Shown here: piece after piece, positions 59,151 through 64,000 of the stretch
How the letters are laid out: each line of letters starts with the position of its first letter
Position numbering within the stretch: position 1 is the stretch's first letter
NCBI GenBank assembly: GCA_017548125.1
Contig: JAFYNK010000055.1
Coordinates: 1-64,000, forward strand
DNA from: Bacteroidales bacterium
GTDB taxonomy: Bacteria; Bacteroidota; Bacteroidia; Bacteroidales; F082
DNA: 64,000 nt
Reading direction: 5' to 3'
Program-made: the position numbers and the translations under genes
Notes under the pieces: model-generated
Database searches by the model: none
What the model was told of the DNA's origin: nothing
What the model saw: only the letters and a program-made list of their open reading frames with translations

Positions 59151-62100
59151 TTAGTCAATTACAACTTTTTGAGTCTTTGTTCCGTTATCGTCAGTTTTTC
59201 TGATGATATAAACGCCTGCTGAGAATCTTTCAGTTGCAATTTCGTATTCATCATCGCTGCAGTTGTTTTGTAATACCTTGCGGCCTAATACGTCAAAGAT
59301 TTCTATGTTAGCCTTGCCAACGATGTTTTCGATGACTAAGTTACCATTGTTGATGTATGTGAAGTCTTCTAATACTTCGTCGTTGACTGTCTTGAGAACG
59401 AAACGGTCTGGGAAATCTGATGATGTGGCAAAGAATGTATAATCTCTCTTCAAGATGTTGACGGTTTTACCTTCAGCTTTATCATAGAGATATAATCTGT
59501 CGAAGCCACATTCTGATTGTGATACGCTGATTGTATATTCACCCATTCCGCCAGCTTCAAAGTATATTGGTATTTCGTTGAAGTTTTTATCTTTGATAGC
59601 TATAGCGTAATCTGCGTCATTGCCAGGGATATAGACCATTGGGATGTTTTCGTTTTCGTGAGCAATTTTGTCTAAGCCTACACCTTCGTTGAATGAGATA
59701 TAAGCCTTGTCTTCATATTTGCTGTTAGCTACAGAAATAGCCAAGAAGTTGCTTACGCTTCTCTTAGCGCTTCTTGTCTGAGGAGCCTCGCTGTTGATGT
59801 ATAAATTACCAGCTTCTGTTGTCTTGACCAAAATACCTTGGCAAGGTTTTATTTCTGTCTCTTCACCATATTTGACACCCCAAGCTCCTTCGTTGCTTAA
59901 TGAATAATAACCTTCTGCAAGGATGTTTTGTTTTTCTGTGGTGATAGTAGTAGATTCATACAATACTGAGCCATCTGCAATGTTATTTAATGTGTTTGTA
60001 CCATAACTCAAGATTGTCTCTCCATTTTCATTTTTGATTACGAATGAGTCTTCTTGGTCGTTGTTGCCTCTTTTCCATATTATTTTTATTGGCTTATATG
60101 AAATCTCTAATTCGTAAGTTGCGTAAGAACCTTCTGTTAAAGTGTATGATTGGTTTATAGTTCCGTCGTTGCTGATTATTTGCAATGCAGCTATGTCGCT
60201 ATCCCAGCCATCACCGTAAGAGTCACGTAATTCTATTGTTAAACGTTGGTATAATTGTTCTACTTCTACTTCTACATCAATAGTTGCTTCTAAATTATCA
60301 ATAGTGATATTATGTGTGTATGGATTACCGATGAGATGGAAGCCAGGCAGTTTTTCTGAGTCTTTTGTAAGTTCGTAAGAAACAGATGTTGCTCCGTCTG
60401 ACTTTCCTTCAAATGTCAATTTTGTATCTGCTGAGTTTGAATAAATATAGCCGCGACCTCTATCGAAGCTTGTGAAGCCGTTACTTGCAGAGTTCTTGTA
60501 ATTTTCCCATAATGCATTAGGTTCATTATAGCGATATAAGTCATAATTGCCAGATGTGAGGTTTGTTATCTCAGCTGGATTCATGACAGAAGCAAGAGGA
60601 GAACTAATTGTTGTCCATGTTGTTGTTTCAGTATTGTGAGCTTCAATGTTTTTCTCGACTTTGATGTCTGAATAATGTTTGTTGCATTTGAGCTGGCCGC
60701 CTTCTTTCATTGTAAGGTCTCCGTTTTCGCAATATCCTAACGACTTGACGTTAAGCATTTCTCCATCGTTGATAGTTAATGCTGCGTTGATAGCTATTTC
60801 TTCGTTTTCATTAGGCAATCTGCTGACTTGGCTACCGTTTTCTAAAACGTACCAGTTGTTTACATTGTCTATATCACCGCCCAAGAATGTAGGAAGACCG
60901 TTTGAATATATTCTGCTTGTATCTTTATTCCATGTTGATTTATATAAACTTACAGATACTGCTGGAACATATACCTTAGGATTTGATGAATTATTATAAT
61001 AGAAAATATGGTTGCTACCTGTAAATGAAGCTGGAACTGTTGAATAACAGATAACTCTGTCAAAATTACAATAATAGAAAGCATATTGACCAATAGAAGT
61101 TACGCTGTTAGGGATAATGAGTTCACCAGTAAATTTATTGCAATCATAGAAAGCATAATTACCTATAGTCAGTAAATTAGAGTTTTCTTCAAAAGAGAGG
61201 CTTGTAAAGTTTCTGCAATAATTGAAAGCACATGCTCCAATAGAAGTTACGCTGTTAGGGATAATTAGTTCACCTGTGAATTTGTTACAATAATAGAAAG
61301 CATAATCACCAATAGAAGTTACGCTGTTAGGGATGTTGAGATTGCCAGTAAAGCCCATATAAAGAGAACTATAGTTACCATCATAACCAGCAAAAGCGTA
61401 ATCACCAATAGTTTGTAAATTAGAATTTTCTTCAAAAGTAAGGCTTGTGAAATTAGTACAATAGGCAAAAGCTCTTTGTCCGATAGAAGTTACGCTGTTA
61501 GGGATTTTAAGTTCGCCAGTGAATTTCATTCTGTAGTCAGAACCGCTTCCGTTATAGTAGCTAGCAAAAGCGTAATCACCAATGGTCTGCAAATTAGAAT
61601 TTTCTTCAAAAGTAAGGCCTGTGAAATTGTAACTACGATAGAAAGCATAATTTCCGATAGAAGTTACGCTGTTAGGGATGTTGAGATTACCAGTGAAACC
61701 ATTACAATAACCGAAAGCAGAATTACCAATATAAGTTACGCTGTTAGGGATATTAAGATTGCCAGTGAAATTGTAGCAATTATAGAAAGCATAATTACCA
61801 ATAGTTCCCAATTTAGAGTTTTCTTCGAAAGTGAGGCTTGTAAATTTATTGCAATAATCGAAAGCTTTTTGTCCGATAGAAGTTACGCTGTTAGGGATTT
61901 TAAGTTCTCCAGTGAAACCCATAGGATAAGAAGAATAACCAGCAAAAGCGTAGTCACCAATAGTCTGTAAATTAGAATTTTCTTCAAAAGTGAGGCCTGT
62001 GAAATTAGTACAATAATCAAAAGCTCTTTGTCCGATAGAAGTTACGCTGTTAGGGATTTTAAGTTCGTTATTAAAACTCATATTGTAATTGTCGTAATAT

Positions 62101-64000
62101 CCATATTTACCAGCGAAAGCGTGATCGCCTATTGTTTTCAGATTGGAATTTTCTTCAAAAGTAAGGCTTGTAAATTTGTTACAAAGATGGAATGCATAAT
62201 TACCAACGTAAATTACGCTATTAGGGATATTGAGTTCGCCTGTAAACCCCATTCCGATTATATTGTATTGATCATAATAGTAGCCAGCAAAAGCGTAATC
62301 ACCAATAGTTTCTAAGTTAGAGTTTTCTTCAAAAGAAAGGCTTGTAAAGTATCTGCAATAATAGAAAGCTTTTTCTCCAATAGAAGTTACGCTGTTAGGG
62401 ATAATGAGTTCGCCTTTGAGGTTTAATGGGTAGCTTGCACTATATGTTGAGAAAGCCTCACTGCCAATATGAGTGATGGTGTTTGGAAGAACAAGATTCT
62501 CAAAAGTTCTTACGCTATTGTTACCAGTGTAATAAAAAGCTCTGTCTTCAATTGTTGTAACATCAATGTCATATACTGAATTTGGTATGCTTAATGTTTT
62601 AGGGCTTCCTGAAATACGTCCTATCTTAACTCTTAAACTGTTGTAGTCTTCATTTAAGTTGTAAATCAACGTATAATAAGAGTTACCTTCATAATAGAAT
62701 TCTTCATAATCTATGAGTAAAGGCTTTATTTCAAATCTGTTCCAAGGTTCAATGTCGTAATATTCCATGTAATTAGGTAGCACGAACAATTTTGCTGTTG
62801 TTGGAATGCCGTCAAAGCTGCTGGCGGCTACTCTTGCTGTAGCATTTCTAAAACTGTTGTCAGCTGCTGATGGTGGTATAGGGTTTAAAGATTTTATAAT
62901 GCTAATATTGCTACATCCTGCAAAAGCGTGTTCGCCAATGTTATTAACATATTTAGGTATTTCAACGCCGGTGAAGTAAGAACAGTCTTTGAAAGCTTCT
63001 GCTGGTATTGTAGTTACATTATATGTGAAGTTTTCTTCAACATACCATAAAGTCTCAGGAATTACAAGCTCTACTTCTGCTGTTGGTTTTTGTCCTATTC
63101 TTACGCTTACGCCAGAGTAATCATCGGTTGTATCGTAGATAAGAGAATAAAGTACGTTGTTGTTATCGTCTTTTACTTCCACTTCATAGTCTTCTATTTT
63201 AAATAATCCCATGATAAAGAATTCGTCAGCCCATGGTGATTTTTCCCAATAAGTGTCAACAGATTCTTCTGGTACATAGAGAATGGAGATGTTATGACCG
63301 GTAAAAGAGTTACTCTGAGCTGTTGGCGGAGTTGCTGCATAACAATACATGATATTGAATTTAGAACAACCGTAAAAAGCACTTGAGTTTATTGTTTGCA
63401 AAGAAGCAGGAAGTGACAAGTCTCCGTCGAAGTAACTGCAATTGTAGAAAGCGGAACTGCCTATAGATGTTACGCTGTTAGGAATTCTAAGATTACCTTT
63501 AAATTTACATCTATAAAATGTGTAACTGTTGATAGCAGTAAGGTTTTCTGATAAAATCAAGTCTCCACTAAAGCCAGCGTTATAGAAAGCATAGCTGCCT
63601 ATAGAAGTCACGCTGTTAGGAATTACAAGGTCGCCAGTGAAATTCATGCCAGTAGAACTGGAGTTAGTAGTAAAGGCATAACTGCCTATGGAAGTTAATC
63701 CGTTAGGGAATACGAGTTCGCTGTTAAAGCCAGTACAGTAGTAGAAAGCGTAACTGCCTATTGTTTTTACATTTTTAGGAATGATGAGGTCGCCGGTAAA
63801 GCCAGAGCAATAGTAGAAGGCGTAATCTCCAATAGAAGTCAGGCTTTCAGGCAGGTTCAATGAGCCTTTGAGGTTGGTACAATAGTTAAAAGCATAATGT
63901 CCAATTGTTTTAACGTTGTTAGGAATCACGAGGCTGCCAGAAAATCCCATATTTGTATTGTTGCTTGAACTTCTTGAGAAGGCGTATTGGCCTATTGTAA
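59151..64000 (-). CDS. Giant BspA-like leucine-rich-repeat surface protein with type IX sorting domain, 5' end beyond the window
   Basis: At least 1615 residues; the frame runs off the window end (TIGQYAFSRSSSNNTN precedes the first visible Met), so the signal peptide is not seen. About 28 BspA-type LRR units (consensus IPNSVTSIGxxAF, alternating with FEENSNLxTIGDYAF) in two blocks are split by a non-LRR segment. Then comes a module shared with the 999-residue protein (TTISSP, NYDLYRYNEP, GRGYIYSN, LIGNPYTHNI, PMVYIPGNDADYAIA). Inside it an extra domain with DSYGDGWDS is inserted. The last 75 residues form a Por sorting domain (IEIFDVLGRKVLQNN, GVYIIRKTDDNG). Family members bind fibronectin, host cells or other bacteria. 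Confidence 0.88.
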   Translation of the reverse strand, partial: TIGQYAFSRSSSNNTNMGFSGSLVIPNNVKTIGHYAFNYCTNLKGSLNLPESLTSIGDYAFYYCSGFTGDLIIPKNVKTIGSYAFYYCTGFNSELVFPNGLTSIGSYAFTTNSSSTGMNFTGDLVIPNSVTSIGSYAFYNAGFSGDLILSENLTAINSYTFYRCKFKGNLRIPNSVTSIGSSAFYNCSYFDGDLSLPASLQTINSSAFYGCSKFNIMYCYAATPPTAQSNSFTGHNISILYVPEESVDTYWEKSPWADEFFIMGLFKIEDYEVEVKDDNNNVLYSLIYDTTDDYSGVSVRIGQKPTAEVELVIPETLWYVEENFTYNVTTIPAEAFKDCSYFTGVEIPKYVNNIGEHAFAGCSNISIIKSLNPIPPSAADNSFRNATARVAASSFDGIPTTAKLFVLPNYMEYYDIEPWNRFEIKPLLIDYEEFYYEGNSYYTLIYNLNEDYNSLRVKIGRISGSPKTLSIPNSVYDIDVTTIEDRAFYYTGNNSVRTFENLVLPNTITHIGSEAFSTYSASYPLNLKGELIIPNSVTSIGEKAFYYCRYFTSLSFEENSNLETIGDYAFAGYYYDQYNIIGMGFTGELNIPNSVIYVGNYAFHLCNKFTSLTFEENSNLKTIGDHAFAGKYGYYDNYNMSFNNELKIPNSVTSIGQRAFDYCTNFTGLTFEENSNLQTIGDYAFAGYSSYPMGFTGELKIPNSVTSIGQKAFDYCNKFTSLTFEENSKLGTIGNYAFYNCYNFTGNLNIPNSVTYIGNSAFGYCNGFTGNLNIPNSVTSIGNYAFYRSYNFTGLTFEENSNLQTIGDYAFASYYNGSGSDYRMKFTGELKIPNSVTSIGQRAFAYCTNFTSLTFEENSNLQTIGDYAFAGYDGNYSSLYMGFTGNLNIPNSVTSIGDYAFYYCNKFTGELIIPNSVTSIGACAFNYCRNFTSLSFEENSNLLTIGNYAFYDCNKFTGELIIPNSVTSIGQYAFYYCNFDRVICYSTVPASFTGSNHIFYYNNSSNPKVYVPAVSVSLYKSTWNKDTSRIYSNGLPTFLGGDIDNVNNWYVLENGSQVSRLPNENEEIAINAALTINDGEMLNVKSLGYCENGDLTMKEGGQLKCNKHYSDIKVEKNIEAHNTETTTWTTISSPLASVMNPAEITNLTSGNYDLYRYNEPNALWENYKNSASNGFTSFDRGRGYIYSNSADTKLTFEGKSDGATSVSYELTKDSEKLPGFHLIGNPYTHNITIDNLEATIDVEVEVEQLYQRLTIELRDSYGDGWDSDIAALQIISNDGTINQSYTLTEGSYATYELEISYKPIKIIWKRGNNDQEDSFVIKNENGETILSYGTNTLNNIADGSVLYESTTITTEKQNILAEGYYSLSNEGAWGVKYGEETEIKPCQGILVKTTEAGNLYINSEAPQTRSAKRSVSNFLAISVANSKYEDKAYISFNEGVGLDKIAHENENIPMVYIPGNDADYAIAIKDKNFNEIPIYFEAGGMGEYTISVSQSECGFDRLYLYDKAEGKTVNILKRDYTFFATSSDFPDRFVLKTVNDEVLEDFTYINNGNLVIENIVGKANIEIFDVLGRKVLQNNCSDDEYEIATERFSAGVYIIRKTDDNGTKTQKVVID

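Noticed and set aside
61476..62315. Plus-strand open frames with repeated MSDRSYAVRDF-like peptides
   Set aside because: These are the antisense of the LRR repeats; the repetition comes from the repeats on the minus strand.
61090..63900. Possible CRISPR-like regular repeats
   Set aside because: The repeats lie inside an intact LRR coding frame, vary in spacing with the codon pattern, and no cas gene is present.
1..64000. tRNA, rRNA or integrase/attachment-site signatures
   Set aside because: No T-loop GGTTCGAATC-type box with a matching acceptor stem, no rRNA-like segment and no recombinase gene was recognised on either strand by eye; a covariance-model scan would be decisive.

Overview
The window looks like a chromosomal segment of an anaerobic member of the order Bacteroidales. 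The signs are Bacteroidetes-type promoter elements (TTG about 19-21 bases before TAnnTTTG), several secreted proteins with type IX secretion (Por) C-terminal sorting domains, a GH97 glucosidase, Na+-NQR plus a type B fumarate reductase, and [FeFe] hydrogenases. No tRNA, rRNA, CRISPR array or intact insertion sequence was recognised. The genus cannot be told from the sequence alone.

Layout. 0-5 kb: the end of a HAD-type phosphatase, a small secreted protein, a free-methionine-sulfoxide reductase, and a 999-residue type IX-secreted protein followed by a tiny signal-peptide/membrane-anchor protein. 5-17.8 kb: housekeeping and stress genes (msrA, umuDC, a Dcp-type peptidase, an AlkD-like protein, an AspT-type transporter, a GDSL/sialate-esterase fusion, crcB, two acetyltransferases, a GH97 glucosidase). 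17.8-23.2 kb: a tight operon of a thioredoxin-like [2Fe-2S] protein, a PAS-bearing sensory [FeFe] hydrogenase, an SpoIIE/PP2C-type phosphatase, a group B [FeFe] hydrogenase and rex. 23.4-35.7 kb: aspartate ammonia-lyase, nqrABCDEF, an SLC13 transporter and frdCAB. 36-40.4 kb: tryptophanase, an MntP-like protein, an EcoRV-like restriction-modification pair and queD. 40.5-50.5 kb: a 1677-residue adhesin-like type IX cargo, an ABC-F ATPase, a small DMT transporter, sppA and folK. 50.6-64 kb: a cluster of OmpA-like and beta-barrel outer membrane proteins, a SpoU methyltransferase, mutS, a second tiny anchor protein and a giant BspA-like leucine-rich-repeat protein cut by the window end.

How it works together. 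AspA makes fumarate from aspartate, Nqr oxidises NADH and reduces quinone while pumping Na+, and FrdCAB reduces fumarate to succinate. The SLC13 carrier between them probably moves a dicarboxylate. Rex (NADH/NAD+ sensor) and the H2-sensing module sit directly upstream, so redox sensing and fumarate respiration are physically coupled. The respiratory genes, tnaA and the 1677-residue adhesin share a strong preference for C-ending codons (aac, ttc, gac, ctc), which suggests very high expression.

Two threads seem least described. One is the pairing of each of two large type IX cargoes with a tiny downstream protein carrying a PEP-CTERM-like tail. The other is a family of imperfect palindromes built from degenerate 7-10-base words. 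They are scattered between genes and were, remarkably, also found in frame inside the GH97 gene.
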